DNA of 64,000 nt from CBDCTM01 sp965222005 (GCA_965222005.1 OZ244935.1:5518001-5582000), one strand, 5' to 3'; shown: positions 42,872 through 53,897, numbered from the stretch's first letter. A program made the numbers and translations. The notes: generated from the letters alone by a model not told the origin.

Positions 42872-43090
42872 GCAGTAACAGTTTAGGTTTAGGTTTACCA
42901 ATAAAGCTATACAATGTACATTGTAGTCGGTTCTCCGGATGAAGATATGTGATGGGTTAATCTGTTAGGTGTGGTACCGAGCTATTCTGCCAGCCTATCG
43001 GGTTTGACAGGCAGCTAATGGAAGAGTTTGTTGTATTTCCATAGGAACAGAAGGCACCTGTGTTGATTTATAAAAATCGCCTCAGGACTA
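42872..43090. other. Untranslated leader of rpoD, no gene seen
   Basis: About 219 bp between the rpoD start and its promoter: a long leader. No ORF or stem-loop of note on either strand. The rest of the spacer, 43122-43399, contains no recognisable gene or repeat and is AT-rich. Confidence 0.5.
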
Positions 43091-43121
43091 CAAAATTAAC
43101 GGTATTTGGAATTAGAATCAA
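43091..43121 (-). promoter_or_regulatory. Bacteroidota-type promoter of rpoD
   Basis: On the minus strand TTG (43121-43119), 20 bases, TAATTTTG (43098-43091): the same spacing as the ATPase-pair promoter at 31924-31954. Transcription would start near 43084, leaving a leader of about 210 bases before the ATG at 42871. Confidence 0.65.
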
Positions 43122-43399
43122 GGGGCTATTGAAAATCGGTGAAATCAAGAGAGAAGAGTGGGCTAAAAAAGCCTGAAAATTCTGGAAAGGTGGCCCTGTT
43201 TCAAGCCTGTTACACATCCATAAATGTAATTTTCGGGAAAAAAGTTCAATAATTTGGAAAAATCAAATTTTTACTTTTTATTGCAGCGTAACGGCCTAAA
43301 AATAAAGGTATAACTTGCTGATTATCAAGCAGATACGATTTTCATTTTCTTTATATAAAGGCTCCGCAATATTTACAAGCAAAAAAAAACTCTTTTAGA

Positions 43400-43780
43400 A
43401 TGAAAAGAGTATCCTTTGAGTTGGAATTTATCTTCAGAGCCTCTCCTACTATTCTTTATAAATTTCTGACGACCCCTTCCTGCCTGATCCGATGGTTTTG
43501 CGATGAGGTGGATATTCAAGGCAATACCTTTACTTTCAGCTGGAGTGGGGCTGAAGAAGCGGCCGAATTGCTCGAAGATGTGGAAGATGAGCGGCTGCGG
43601 CTACGCTGGCTTGATGCCGATGATGATGCTGAATTTCTGGAATTTCGGCTCAGCCGTTCTCCCGTCACAGGAGAAACGATCTTCGAAATTACAGATTATT
43701 GCGATGAGGATGAGGTGGACGATCAAAAAGAACTCTGGAATAGCCAAATCAAGCTTTTGCGCCAGGAAACCGGCGGATAG
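43400..43780 (+). CDS. START/SRPBCC-like domain protein
   Basis: 126 residues. The pattern FRASPTILYKFLTTPSCLIRWFCDEV, then FTFSWSGAEEAAEL, resembles the helix-grip START/AHSA1 fold of Bacteroidota SRPBCC proteins, which bind lipids or other hydrophobic ligands. The C-terminus is strongly acidic (DEDEVDDQKEL) and closes with a helix. It precedes a membrane glycosyltransferase-like gene by 60 bp, with the same direction. No known partner. Confidence 0.8.
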   Translation: MKRVSFELEFIFRASPTILYKFLTTPSCLIRWFCDEVDIQGNTFTFSWSGAEEAAELLEDVEDERLRLRWLDADDDAEFLEFRLSRSPVTGETIFEITDYCDEDEVDDQKELWNSQIKLLRQETGG

Positions 43781-43840
43781 GCTTACCTTCATGCGGATAA
43801 GCAAAACTCAAAAATTCACTTTTTTTATTCTTTATTGCTG

Positions 43841-45412
43841 ATGGCTACACCTACTTTTCCCCGCCAACTTCAGCACCTACTACTCTTCCTGCTCACTTTT
43901 GCCGCTATGGGTTGGTATTACGGCTACTCCTCTATCTTTCACTATACCCCCCGCTCTACGCACCAATGGCGGCAAACAGACAGCGCTTCCATAGCCAAAA
44001 ACTACTATCAAAACGGGCTGCATTTTTTTGAGCCGACCATGCACCACATGCTGGGCAACGAGGGGCAGGTGGCGGCTGGTGGCGAGTCCACCTTGCTTTG
44101 TTACTTCGCAGCCCTGCTTTATAAGCTGCTCGGCCCGCAAGAGGGCTGGTTTCGGCTCCTCAACTGGGCTGTATTTTTGGGTGGCTTGTATGCACTTTCA
44201 AGATGTCTGTGGCAAATTTGTAATGACCTTTTCTATGCATTGGCTATTCCTGCCTTTTGGTTTTCATCGCCCGTGATTGCTTATTATGCCTTCAATTTTG
44301 TGCCCAATATCCCGGCTTTGGGGCTTACAATAGTAGCGGGCGCAGCGCTCTATGCGTATTATCAGAGCGGTCGAAAGCGACATTTTTATCTCACTATGCT
44401 GCTGTTTGGCCTGGCGGGGCTGATGAAAATTTCTGCATTGCTAGCATTCATCGCTATCGGAGGGCTATTTATAATTGAGCGATTGGGCTGGCAACGTTTT
44501 GGCAAAAAAGGGCAACTGCTGTTCCGCCAAAAATGGCGTCTGCTTTCCGGATTGTTGCTTCCACTTCTGCTGGTGCTGGCCTGGAAGCTGTGGGCCGATC
44601 AGTACAACGCCCTTCACCAAACGAGCTATTTTGCAGCCCGTATCAAGCCGATATGGTCACTCGATCCAGGCTTGCGCAATTATATTTTCGGCAGAGTTTG
44701 GAGCAGTTGGTCGTGGAGTTATTTTCATCCCCTCAGCCATGTATTGATCATTCTGGCGTCCTTGTGGGTATTGCTCCGGCCTCGCTTTCAGCATCGGTTG
44801 CTGTACTGGCTGGCCTGGCTGTTATTAGTAGGAGTGATTGCTTATGGTTTGCTATGGTACAAGAAATTCAATGATCACGATTACTATAGCATTGATCTCT
44901 TTGTGTACCCAATAACCATCATCACGGCGAGTTTGGTGTACATAAAAAACCACTGGCCAATGTGGTTGAAGACGCCCTGGCTCAAAATCACTTTTTCACT
45001 TTTTCTGCTCTTCAATATCCATCATGCCCGCCAGGTCGTCGCCTCCCGCTATGCTACCGATAGCCCTTACATGAGGCACTTCAATCCCTCTTTTTACAAA
45101 ACGCAGGCACTACAAAGCTTCTTGGCCGAGCACGGTATCCGATACCCGGAGCGCGTAATCAGCGTACCGGATAGCAGCCCCAACAACACGCTCTACCACC
45201 TAAATCTGAAAGGTTGGACAGAGTTGTATATGGGGGGGGCTATTTCTCCCAACAAGCTCCGGCAATTCATCGAAAAAGAAGCAAACTATCTGATTGTCAA
45301 TGATATTAAATATCTGGAAAAAGAAAATTTGAAAGAATTCTTAAACCATCCAATCGGTGTTTTTGATCATTCCATTTACCTTTTCGATCTGCGCAATCTT
45401 CCCCTCCACTAA
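43841..45412 (+). CDS. Membrane glycosyltransferase-like protein (GT39/ArnT type fold)
   Basis: 523 residues from the ATG at 43841 (a TTG two codons upstream is less likely). Roughly ten to twelve transmembrane helices. The short loop after the first helix carries HQWRQTDSASIAKNYYQ, the Arg/Asp region resembling the catalytic Asp loop of GT-C type transferases; the C-terminal soluble part (about 420-523) is an alpha/beta domain with SVPDSSPNNTLYHLNL. These enzymes transfer sugars from polyprenyl-phosphate donors to lipid, protein or polysaccharide acceptors. Donor and acceptor are not known. It converges with the Usp gene with a 5-bp gap. Confidence 0.78.
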   Translation: MATPTFPRQLQHLLLFLLTFAAMGWYYGYSSIFHYTPRSTHQWRQTDSASIAKNYYQNGLHFFEPTMHHMLGNEGQVAAGGESTLLCYFAALLYKLLGPQEGWFRLLNWAVFLGGLYALSRCLWQICNDLFYALAIPAFWFSSPVIAYYAFNFVPNIPALGLTIVAGAALYAYYQSGRKRHFYLTMLLFGLAGLMKISALLAFIAIGGLFIIERLGWQRFGKKGQLLFRQKWRLLSGLLLPLLLVLAWKLWADQYNALHQTSYFAARIKPIWSLDPGLRNYIFGRVWSSWSWSYFHPLSHVLIILASLWVLLRPRFQHRLLYWLAWLLLVGVIAYGLLWYKKFNDHDYYSIDLFVYPITIITASLVYIKNHWPMWLKTPWLKITFSLFLLFNIHHARQVVASRYATDSPYMRHFNPSFYKTQALQSFLAEHGIRYPERVISVPDSSPNNTLYHLNLKGWTELYMGGAISPNKLRQFIEKEANYLIVNDIKYLEKENLKEFLNHPIGVFDHSIYLFDLRNLPLH

Positions 45413-45417
45413 ACCCG

Positions 45418-46239
45418 CTATTTCATATCATGCAGGATTAAAATGGGCAAATTGCTGTGATATGCCTCCTGCTCCACTACGCTTTGGTGAAAAAGACGGG
45501 AAATAAAATTGCGATGCCTTTTTACCAGGCAAACCAAATCCGCTTCAAGCTCATCTGCAAAATCATGGATCGCTGCATTCACTTCCTTGTCAACCGTGAT
45601 ATACTGGAAGGTGTGCTTCATACCTGCCAATTCTTTTTCCAATTGATCTCCCAGCTTTTCCGGGCTGCCTTCCTTTTTGATGTGGATGGCATGTATTTCC
45701 CAATTGTAGGTGTTGGCGAGCATTTTCAGGGGTGCAAAGACCTCCTCATTCTTAAAAGGCTTGCCATCTACAGCCAGCACTACGCGCTTAAAGCCTGGCA
45801 GTTCGGCCTTCTCCGGAATGGCCAGTACAGGCAGGCGGGTGTGGTGAATCACGCCGCTGGTGGTACTTCCCATCACTGCCTGCCAGCCCGATGCTCCCCG
45901 TGTTCCCATCACGATCAGATCGATGTCTTTGCGCCGGGCATAGCGGCAAATTCCCTCTACAGCTACAGCCTTTAGTACCGTTCCCTCGACGCTCACTTTT
46001 GGCGGCAAGCTCCCTTTTACCGATTGTTCCAATATCGAATCCACCAATTTGCTCATTTCCTGGCGGGCGTCTTCCCCTATTTTTTGCTCAATGGCGATGA
46101 AGGTTCCGGCACGCTGTTTTAGCTTGTACGTATGGAGCAAAATAATATCGCTGGCGTATTGTTTGGCAATATCAATGGCAAAGTCAAGGGCGCGGCGCGC
46201 ATTGGCGGAGAAGTCAGTAGGTACCAAAATTCGCTTCAT
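45418..46239 (-). CDS. Tandem universal stress protein (UspA family)
   Basis: 273 residues from the ATG at 46239 (MKRILVPTDFSANA). Two Usp folds: the first has the nucleotide-binding loop GTRGASGWQAVMGSTT, with LPVLAIPE closing it; the second (about 155-273) has VVLAVDGKPF but lacks the second GxxG loop, and ends PILILHDMK. The second domain is therefore probably non-ATP-binding. Such proteins support survival under stress; the target is unknown. The single-gene setting gives no hint. Confidence 0.88.
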   Translation of the reverse strand: MKRILVPTDFSANARRALDFAIDIAKQYASDIILLHTYKLKQRAGTFIAIEQKIGEDARQEMSKLVDSILEQSVKGSLPPKVSVEGTVLKAVAVEGICRYARRKDIDLIVMGTRGASGWQAVMGSTTSGVIHHTRLPVLAIPEKAELPGFKRVVLAVDGKPFKNEEVFAPLKMLANTYNWEIHAIHIKKEGSPEKLGDQLEKELAGMKHTFQYITVDKEVNAAIHDFADELEADLVCLVKRHRNFISRLFHQSVVEQEAYHSNLPILILHDMK

Positions 46240-46298
46240 AATAGCAGGCTTCAATATCCAAAAATACGTGTGGTAAAAGGTAAATGTAGCAAATCAAT

Positions 46299-46338
46299 TT
46301 AGAACTTGTTTAAGAATTGCTGCTTGTGGCGAAAAATT
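46299..46338. repeat. Degenerate end of a family A element
   Basis: TTAGAACTTGTTTAAGAATTG, followed by CTGCTTGTGGCGAA, aligns with the family A start TTAGAGTGTGTTCGGAATTTG, followed by TTCTTTGAGGCGAA. No matching opposite end is seen before the gene at 46423. The similarity is partial, so it may be chance. Confidence 0.4.
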
Positions 46339-46386
46339 CTATCCACACCATTTGCAATTCTGAACACAGCCTTCCCTCACATTCCC

Positions 46387-46394
46387 TATATTTG
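46387..46394 (+). promoter_or_regulatory. Possible -7 element upstream of the AddB-like gene
   Basis: TATATTTG followed by TCGG fits the Bacteroidota -7 pattern, 28 bp before the ATG at 46423. No TTG is found at the -33 distance, so the call rests on the -7 match alone. Confidence 0.4.
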
Positions 46395-46422
46395 TCGGAT
46401 AAGCCTGAGCTTTGTTTTTAGC

Positions 46423-49134
46423 ATGAAGATATATTTAGGACTGGAACTCGACGAGCAAGTATTTCCTGATCTTGCCTCCACCCAGGAAGGAGTCTTTTAT
46501 CTGGGGCCACAGCTGCTGTTAGCTTTTTTTGAAACCCATCTTGGCCTTTCCGGCCACCCTGCCAATATCGAGTATCTGCGCATCGAGCATTGTCGGCAAG
46601 CCCTTCAAAAGCTGCTCTCCGCACAGCCCGGGCTTTTCTTTGCCCAATCCTTTGAAGCCGATCAGCTCGCCACTGCCACCCGCCTGCTGCTGATGCGCGA
46701 TGAGCTCTTGCTGGCAGGCTGGCCCATGCCTGGCGATACAACATCCCCCGACCGACTCCGGTTAATTGCCCAGCTCAACCAACAACTCTCCCAATCCGAT
46801 AGCTTTCCGGCAGGCTATGCCGACCGCTTTGAAGCGGTCTTGCAATGTTTGCCTCAAAGAAAGCAACCTGCTACTGAAGTTAGCCTGGTGGAACCGCAGG
46901 AGCTGATGCCTCCACACTTTCGGCGGCTGTTGACTGCACTGGCTGAAAAAGGGGTGCAAATCAACCAATTGCCCTTTCCGAAAAACGAAGGCGATTCTGA
47001 TCTGGCTCGCTTCCAACAATTGTTGAGCGGCGATGCTTCCCTCCCCTGCAAACCGCTTCGGGGTGACGGCAGCTTATTGATTCTCCGTTCGGCCAGAGAA
47101 ACTGAAGCCGCCAGCTTTCTGGCTACATTGATCCGAAAAAATGCAGCATTTCGGCCGCTATGCCTGATACCCGAAAAAAACAGAGCTCTCGATAATGCGC
47201 TCATTCAGCAAGGTTTGCCCAGCCTCGGTATCCTTTCCGCCTCCCTGGCCCGCCCGATGCTACAGATACTCAAACTGGTTACTACTTTCTTCTGGAAGCC
47301 AGTGAATCCCTACAAAATTCTGGAATTTGTATCGCTTTCATTAAAACCACTACATGATGAGCTGGCTCGCCGGATTGCTCAACAGATCGCTCAACGGCCG
47401 GGTTTGAAAGGAGAAGGTTGGTATAGAATGAAGAATCTTTTTTTTGAAGAACTGCAAGAAAAAGCCGGGCAGGATACTACTATAAAACTGGATCAAATCA
47501 CCTTCCAATATCAATTTTGGTTTGAGCGGACTCGGTACGATATCAACAGCACAGTGCCGAAGGCTGAGGTCGTAGAAGTATTCGCCTATCTTGCTCAATG
47601 GGCTTTCGACCAATTTGAGCAAAATAGTGAACATGCTTCCAGCCTGCTGGTACTCAGCCAACAGGCCCGGCGCATCAAAGAATTGCTCGAGACCCTACCG
47701 GAAACGGAGCAAGTTCTAACCAATCTGGAACTGGAGCGCATCGTTCGAACGGTTTATGAGCCCTCTCCCGTATTGTTCCGACCCAGGGAGGTGGGCCATC
47801 TGCCCTATGTGTACCAGCCGGGAGCCGTGCTAGGTCCGACATCCGATCTGCTCTGGTGGAATTTTGTCAGACGTGAACGCGAGTATGATTTTTCGCGTTG
47901 GTACGCCAACGAAATCGACTATTTGGCAACTCAGGGTATTGTCATAGAAAATTCGGCTCAAAAAAATCAGCGCCTTATCTGGCAGCGCCTTCGGCCAGTG
48001 CTTTTTTCAAGGAATCGCCTTATCCTCGCCACACCACAGCGAGTGAATGGCAAAGAAGTACATCCTCATCCCATGCACGACCAGCTCGAAGCCGCTTTTG
48101 CTGACAGCCTCCCAAAGATTTGCTTGCATCTTGATCAGCCTGAGAATGGTAAACCCTGGGGTGAGCAGTTCGACCTTCCGCAGTATTCGCCACTCGAATC
48201 CGTTGTACTGGGGCGTCCACAGCCCTTCATCCGGCTCACAGATCCAGGCAAGCTACAAGCCAGTGATAGTACGACTTTCAGCAGCCTGCAAACGTATTTT
48301 CACTATCCTTATCAATGGCTCTTCCGCCACCAGCTGGAGTTGAGAAAATCGTCGATACTCAGCGTGGTCAATGACAATACTTTGCTGGGCAACCTGGCTC
48401 ACCGGCTGTTTGAACTGCTGTTTGATCAGCCCGAGGATATCTGGAATAAGCAGGCGGTAGAAGCATGGATCGACCAAAAATGCCCTGAACTTTTTGCCCG
48501 CGAAGGAGCCACCTTGCTCCTGTATGGCCGCGAGCCCGAGCGCGTTGCTTTCATCAACCGTTTGAAGTATGCTGCCTGGAGCTTGTTGTCCAAACTGCAG
48601 CAAAACAACTGGACGGTAACTGGCACCGAACAGGATGTAAAGGGTACATTTGCAGGGCTTTCGATTCGCGGCAAAGCAGATTTGGTATTGCAGAGAGGGG
48701 ATGAACGCGCAGTGGTAGATTTGAAATACCGGGGCGCCAGGCGTCGTGAAAACAGTATCCGCAATGAGGAGGACCTTCAGCTGGTGATGTACGCCCGACT
48801 CCTCAGCGAGGGCAGTGATTGGGCCCACAGCAGTTATTTTATTATCGAAAAAGGAAAGCTCATCGCCCGGAATAATGCGGCATTCAGCAATATCGTGGCG
48901 GTGCAAAAGGAAGCCAACCACAGTGAGGTGAATGAGCGAATATGGGAAAGGATGGTCGCTACGTATCAATGGCGGCGCAGCCAGATAGAAGCCGGGCTGA
49001 TAGAAGTACGCACCCGGCAAACAATCGATGAGCTGGAGCTCAGCTATGCCGATCAGTGGCAGGGGCTGCTGGAAATGCCGGATGGCGATGCGCCTTTTGA
49101 TGACTATCGCACCCTTATCAAACTTGTGGATTAG
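46423..49134 (+). CDS. AddB-like protein with PD-(D/E)XK nuclease domain
   Basis: 903 residues from the ATG at 46423 (MKIYLGLELDEQVFPDL); an open frame continues 39 codons upstream but begins with TTG and is not protein-like. The N-terminal 600 residues are helical and have no Walker A motif. Residues about 650-900 are a RecB-type nuclease: LFRHQLELR, NLAHRLFELLF, then IRGKADLVLQRGDERAVVDL with KYRGARR, where D...D-x-K are the metal and catalytic positions. This agrees with the AddB subunit of AddAB-type double-strand-break resection, which lacks helicase activity. The usual AddA helicase gene is not adjacent, and no Fe-S cysteine group is evident at the C-terminus. Confidence 0.75.
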   Translation: MKIYLGLELDEQVFPDLASTQEGVFYLGPQLLLAFFETHLGLSGHPANIEYLRIEHCRQALQKLLSAQPGLFFAQSFEADQLATATRLLLMRDELLLAGWPMPGDTTSPDRLRLIAQLNQQLSQSDSFPAGYADRFEAVLQCLPQRKQPATEVSLVEPQELMPPHFRRLLTALAEKGVQINQLPFPKNEGDSDLARFQQLLSGDASLPCKPLRGDGSLLILRSARETEAASFLATLIRKNAAFRPLCLIPEKNRALDNALIQQGLPSLGILSASLARPMLQILKLVTTFFWKPVNPYKILEFVSLSLKPLHDELARRIAQQIAQRPGLKGEGWYRMKNLFFEELQEKAGQDTTIKLDQITFQYQFWFERTRYDINSTVPKAEVVEVFAYLAQWAFDQFEQNSEHASSLLVLSQQARRIKELLETLPETEQVLTNLELERIVRTVYEPSPVLFRPREVGHLPYVYQPGAVLGPTSDLLWWNFVRREREYDFSRWYANEIDYLATQGIVIENSAQKNQRLIWQRLRPVLFSRNRLILATPQRVNGKEVHPHPMHDQLEAAFADSLPKICLHLDQPENGKPWGEQFDLPQYSPLESVVLGRPQPFIRLTDPGKLQASDSTTFSSLQTYFHYPYQWLFRHQLELRKSSILSVVNDNTLLGNLAHRLFELLFDQPEDIWNKQAVEAWIDQKCPELFAREGATLLLYGREPERVAFINRLKYAAWSLLSKLQQNNWTVTGTEQDVKGTFAGLSIRGKADLVLQRGDERAVVDLKYRGARRRENSIRNEEDLQLVMYARLLSEGSDWAHSSYFIIEKGKLIARNNAAFSNIVAVQKEANHSEVNERIWERMVATYQWRRSQIEAGLIEVRTRQTIDELELSYADQWQGLLEMPDGDAPFDDYRTLIKLVD

Positions 49135-49241
49135 CCAACCAACGTATCCCTAAAATTCCTTAAATTTGATGGCATGTAGTGCAAAAATTACACAATATTT
49201 AAGCATTCGTCACGTGTAATGAACAAGTAGAGTACTGAAAT

Positions 49242-50027
49242 ATGAAAAAAAGCTTCCTCTTCCTCCTGCTGTTCCTTTGGCTAGCTGCCCTTCCGGCACA
49301 AAAGCAAAACCGGGAGCTGGCCTCTGTACCCGCTATTTATATCCTTCACAACGGGAGTATTTTGAAAGGCTTTGTGGCAAAAAAGTACGATGATGGAAGT
49401 GTCGATTTTATTATGCTTGGCAATTATGCCATCCACATCCCGGCCGAGGATATTAAAAAGAAGCGCAAATCCGATCCCGATAAACTTTTTTTCAAAGACG
49501 GTAAATTTTTTCAAACCAAAGGCTATTACACGCTGGTACGGATCGGTAGCAACTGGTCAGCATCCAACCTCCCCGGTGAGGGAGGCTTTTCCGGCCTCAG
49601 CATCATCAATGCCCACGGATATCAATTTTCCCACTGGCTGAGCCTGGGCGGAGCATCGGGTCTCGATTTGTACAATATCAGCAATGGCCGCTCAGAGTCT
49701 TATCTACCCATCTTGATTGACCTGAGGAGCTTTCCCCACAATGGAAAGCTCAGCCCTTTCATAGCCCTTGCTGGCGGATACGGCATCGCTGTAGATATTT
49801 TTGATAATTATACCCGGGAGGATGAATATTATAAAGGAGGCTGGACTGTAGCCCCCGCAGTTGGAATACGCTTCGCCACTACCAACTCGGGCAACTTTAT
49901 CATGGAGGCCGGCTACAGGTTTCAGCGGGCCCGATCCCGGTATAATGATTATCGTGATTTTCCGCTGATCGTGCGAAGAGATGGCGTTTTGAAGCGCCTG
50001 GATATAGCTTTCGGATGGTTGTTTTAG
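49242..50027 (+). CDS. Secreted beta-barrel-like outer membrane protein, unknown function
   Basis: 261 residues with a signal peptide (MKKSFLFLLLFLWLAALPAQ). The first mature part (about 25-85) carries IYILHNGSILKGFVAKKYDD and AEDIKKKRKSDPDK, a short beta domain ending in charged residues. From about 90 the sequence alternates aromatic/glycine strands (YTLVRIGSNWSASN, SLGGASGLDLYNISNG, FIALAGGYGIAVDIFDNYT, VGIRFATTNSG, MEAGYRFQRARSRYND, KRLDIAFGWLF) as expected of an eight-stranded outer-membrane barrel with terminal aromatic residue. No homologue is recognised. Confidence 0.75.
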   Translation: MKKSFLFLLLFLWLAALPAQKQNRELASVPAIYILHNGSILKGFVAKKYDDGSVDFIMLGNYAIHIPAEDIKKKRKSDPDKLFFKDGKFFQTKGYYTLVRIGSNWSASNLPGEGGFSGLSIINAHGYQFSHWLSLGGASGLDLYNISNGRSESYLPILIDLRSFPHNGKLSPFIALAGGYGIAVDIFDNYTREDEYYKGGWTVAPAVGIRFATTNSGNFIMEAGYRFQRARSRYNDYRDFPLIVRRDGVLKRLDIAFGWLF

Positions 50028-50060
50028 ACAAATTTGGTAGAGAAAGTTGTACAAAGAGCT

Positions 50061-50110
50061 AATGAAGTTGTTAAACAACTTCATTGTTTGGTACAGGGAA
50101 CACGCCCTGT
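50061..50110. other. Two consecutive hairpins between two secreted-protein genes
   Basis: AATGAAGTTGTT (50061-50072) and AACAACTTCATT (50074-50085) form a perfect stem with a very short loop. It is followed by ACAGGGAACACGCCCTGT (about 50093-50110), a second stem-loop. No T-run follows, so a simple terminator on the plus strand is doubtful; they may act in mRNA processing. Confidence 0.5.
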
Positions 50111-50192
50111 GAAGTCTGATAACTTTTTCCAATGAATGAATCTGATCCCGTGAGATTGTAAAGCCACATAACTGTAAACCAAATATTTAATC

Positions 50193-51869
<1,677 letters not shown>

Positions 51870-51895
51870 GCCTCTAACTAAAGAGTTTGCAGTCG

Positions 51896-52921
51896 ATGCC
51901 ATCCATCAATCTTATCAGCGATACCGTCACCAGGCCGGTTCCGGCTATGCTCCAGGCCATGCTGCACGCAGAGGTGGGCGATGATGTATTCGGCCAGGAT
52001 CCAACCGTCAATCAATTGGAAGCAAAGGCGGCAGGTATGTTCGGCAAAGCAGCCGCCTTGTTTTGCCCTAGTGGCACCATGACCAATCAAATTGCCCTCA
52101 GTGTGCACACCGGCCGGCTCGAAGAAGTGATTTGTGATGAGCTTTCGCATGTATATCAATACGAAACCGGCGGATTTGCTTACAATAGCGGCCTGGCCAT
52201 CCAATTGCTCAAAGGGACGAATGGCAAGCTCAAGGCATCGCAAATCGAAGCGGCTATACGACCCCATTACGACTGGCTGCCTATAAGTCGGCTGGTGGTG
52301 TTGGAAAACAGCTGCAATAAGGGAGGAGGTAGCTATTACAGCCTTGATGAGATACAGCCAATACGGCGGCTTTGCCAGCAACGTGGTCTCCGGCTACATC
52401 TCGACGGGGCGCGGCTGTTCAATGTGCTGGTAGAAACGGGAGAAGCTACCGAAGCGGTAGGCGAGCTGTTTGACAGTATTTCCATTTGCCTTTCAAAAGG
52501 GCTGGGTGCGCCGGTAGGTTCCCTGCTCATCGGCGATGAGGCATTCATCCGCCAGGCAAGGCGCGTACGCAAAGTGATGGGTGGCGGGATGCGGCAAGCT
52601 GGCTTTTTAGCTGCGGCCGGACTCTACGCCCTCGACCATAATATCGGAAGGCTGAAAACTGACAACGAGCATGCTCGCCTGCTGGGTGATTGTTTGGCAT
52701 CACTGGATTATGTAGAGCATTTGCGGCCGGTACAAACCAACATTGTGATCTTTGATGTGAAAGCTCCGCGCACGGCTGTTGATTTTCTGAAAGAATTGGA
52801 ACAGCACGGTATTTTGGCCGCTCCATTTGGTGCGCAAACTATCCGTTTTGTAACGCATTTGGATGTGAGCCGCGAAATGATCGAACAGGTGATAGCAGTA
52901 TTGCAAAAGGCAATACACTGA
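51896..52921 (+). CDS. ltaE: Low-specificity L-threonine aldolase
   Basis: 341 residues from the ATG at 51896 (a TTG at 51887 is less likely). The INLISDTVTRPVPAM start, GDDVFGQDPTVN, CPSGTMTNQIAL, LHLDGARLFN (PLP-binding Asp) and SISICLSKGLGAPVGSLL, with the PLP lysine, are canonical for the fold-type I aldolase. It cleaves threonine and allo-threonine into glycine and acetaldehyde in the cytoplasm. It starts 26 bp after the sugar dehydrogenase gene, so co-transcription is possible, although their functions are unrelated. Confidence 0.92.
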   Translation: MPSINLISDTVTRPVPAMLQAMLHAEVGDDVFGQDPTVNQLEAKAAGMFGKAAALFCPSGTMTNQIALSVHTGRLEEVICDELSHVYQYETGGFAYNSGLAIQLLKGTNGKLKASQIEAAIRPHYDWLPISRLVVLENSCNKGGGSYYSLDEIQPIRRLCQQRGLRLHLDGARLFNVLVETGEATEAVGELFDSISICLSKGLGAPVGSLLIGDEAFIRQARRVRKVMGGGMRQAGFLAAAGLYALDHNIGRLKTDNEHARLLGDCLASLDYVEHLRPVQTNIVIFDVKAPRTAVDFLKELEQHGILAAPFGAQTIRFVTHLDVSREMIEQVIAVLQKAIH

Positions 52922-52975
52922 GGAATGGGTCAATAACTATTGAACAACAATATTTTGCCGAAACGGCGAGTATTT

Positions 52976-53593
52976 TTACTGCTTCTTTTGCTTGCGGCGT
53001 TTCATCTCATCTCTGATCTCAGCTGCTTTTTCATAGTCCTCATCTGCCAGCACCTCATCGAGCATTTTGTCGAGATCGTCATCAGAATATTGGGAAAGGC
53101 CGGTTCCCCGGGCTCCACCTTTTTTCTTTTTAGTGCCCTTTTTGGTTTTAGTGGACGATACTTCCTGACCAGATTCAGCAGGCTCTTCGAGAATCACGCC
53201 GGCTGCATCGAGGATAAACTCGAAGGTGTAGATGGGGCAATTGAAGCGAACTGCCATTGCCAGCGCATCGGAGGTACGGGAGTCGATTTCTATTAGTTCA
53301 TCATTTTTCAGACAGACCAAGCGGGCGTAGAATATACCATCGAGCAGATTATTGATAATCACCTCTTTGAGGTCCACTTCGAAGGTTTCCAAGGTATTTT
53401 TGAACAAATCGTGGGTGAGTGGCCGGTTGGGAGTCATCCGCTCCATTGCTACGGCAATAGCCTGAGCTTCAAAGCCACCGATTACGATGGGCAAACGCCT
53501 GGAGCCTTCTCGTTCTCCCAATACCACAGCATAATTGTGGGATTGTGTCACACTGTGAGACAAGGCGACTATATCCAGTTCTATTTTTTTCAT
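52976..53593 (-). CDS. Bifunctional nuclease domain (DUF151) protein with UVR motif
   Basis: 205 residues from the ATG at 53593; ATG at 53599 is an alternative, as the two lie six bases apart. Residues 1-125 are the BFN/DUF151 fold (KKIELDIVALSHSVTQSHNY, GGFEAQAIAVAMERMTPNRP, IDSRTSDALAMAVRF). A lysine-rich linker (KTKKGTKKKKGG) then leads to a UVR motif (DDDLDKMLDEVLADEDYEKA, AEIRDEMKRR), the UvrB/UvrC interaction helix pair. The combination is typical of Bacteroidota; a DNase/RNase role has been shown for related proteins in other phyla. Confidence 0.88.
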   Translation of the reverse strand: MKKIELDIVALSHSVTQSHNYAVVLGEREGSRRLPIVIGGFEAQAIAVAMERMTPNRPLTHDLFKNTLETFEVDLKEVIINNLLDGIFYARLVCLKNDELIEIDSRTSDALAMAVRFNCPIYTFEFILDAAGVILEEPAESGQEVSSTKTKKGTKKKKGGARGTGLSQYSDDDLDKMLDEVLADEDYEKAAEIRDEMKRRKQKKQ

Positions 53594-53897
53594 CTCCATT
53601 GGCAAAAATCTTCAAAATTCTGGTGAGCAACAGGCGCATTTGAGGGCTGCACTAGCAGGGAATTAAGAGAATGGCGTACAAAATGGGCATCCATCAAAGT
53701 TCTGCTTTCCTGAATTACATATTATAACCAATTACTATGCCATCCGCTGGAAGCTTCATCTGCCTGAGGCTACCGAAATGGGGGGCTCTTTCTCTTCAAA
53801 ATTTTCCTTTTTTCGGCAAAAGCACTGCAAAAGCCAGAAATTCATCTACTCGCCCCGATTTGGCGAACAAAAGTAATAATAATCATTTTAAAAATAA
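53594..53897. other. Intergenic region, no gene seen
   Basis: Spacer between the bifunctional nuclease gene and the etf terminator. Short frames on either strand are of low complexity or lack protein character. It should hold the promoter of the nuclease gene on the minus strand, but no clear TTG-20-TAnnTTTG pattern was found. Confidence 0.45.

Noticed and set aside
46306..46422. 39-codon N-terminal extension of the AddB-like protein
   Set aside because: Starts with TTG, runs through a degenerate element end and a -7-like promoter sequence, and lacks protein character.
49161..49168. TAAATTTG as a promoter for the gene at 49242
   Set aside because: No TTG at the -33 distance; a single 8-base match in AT-rich DNA is weak.
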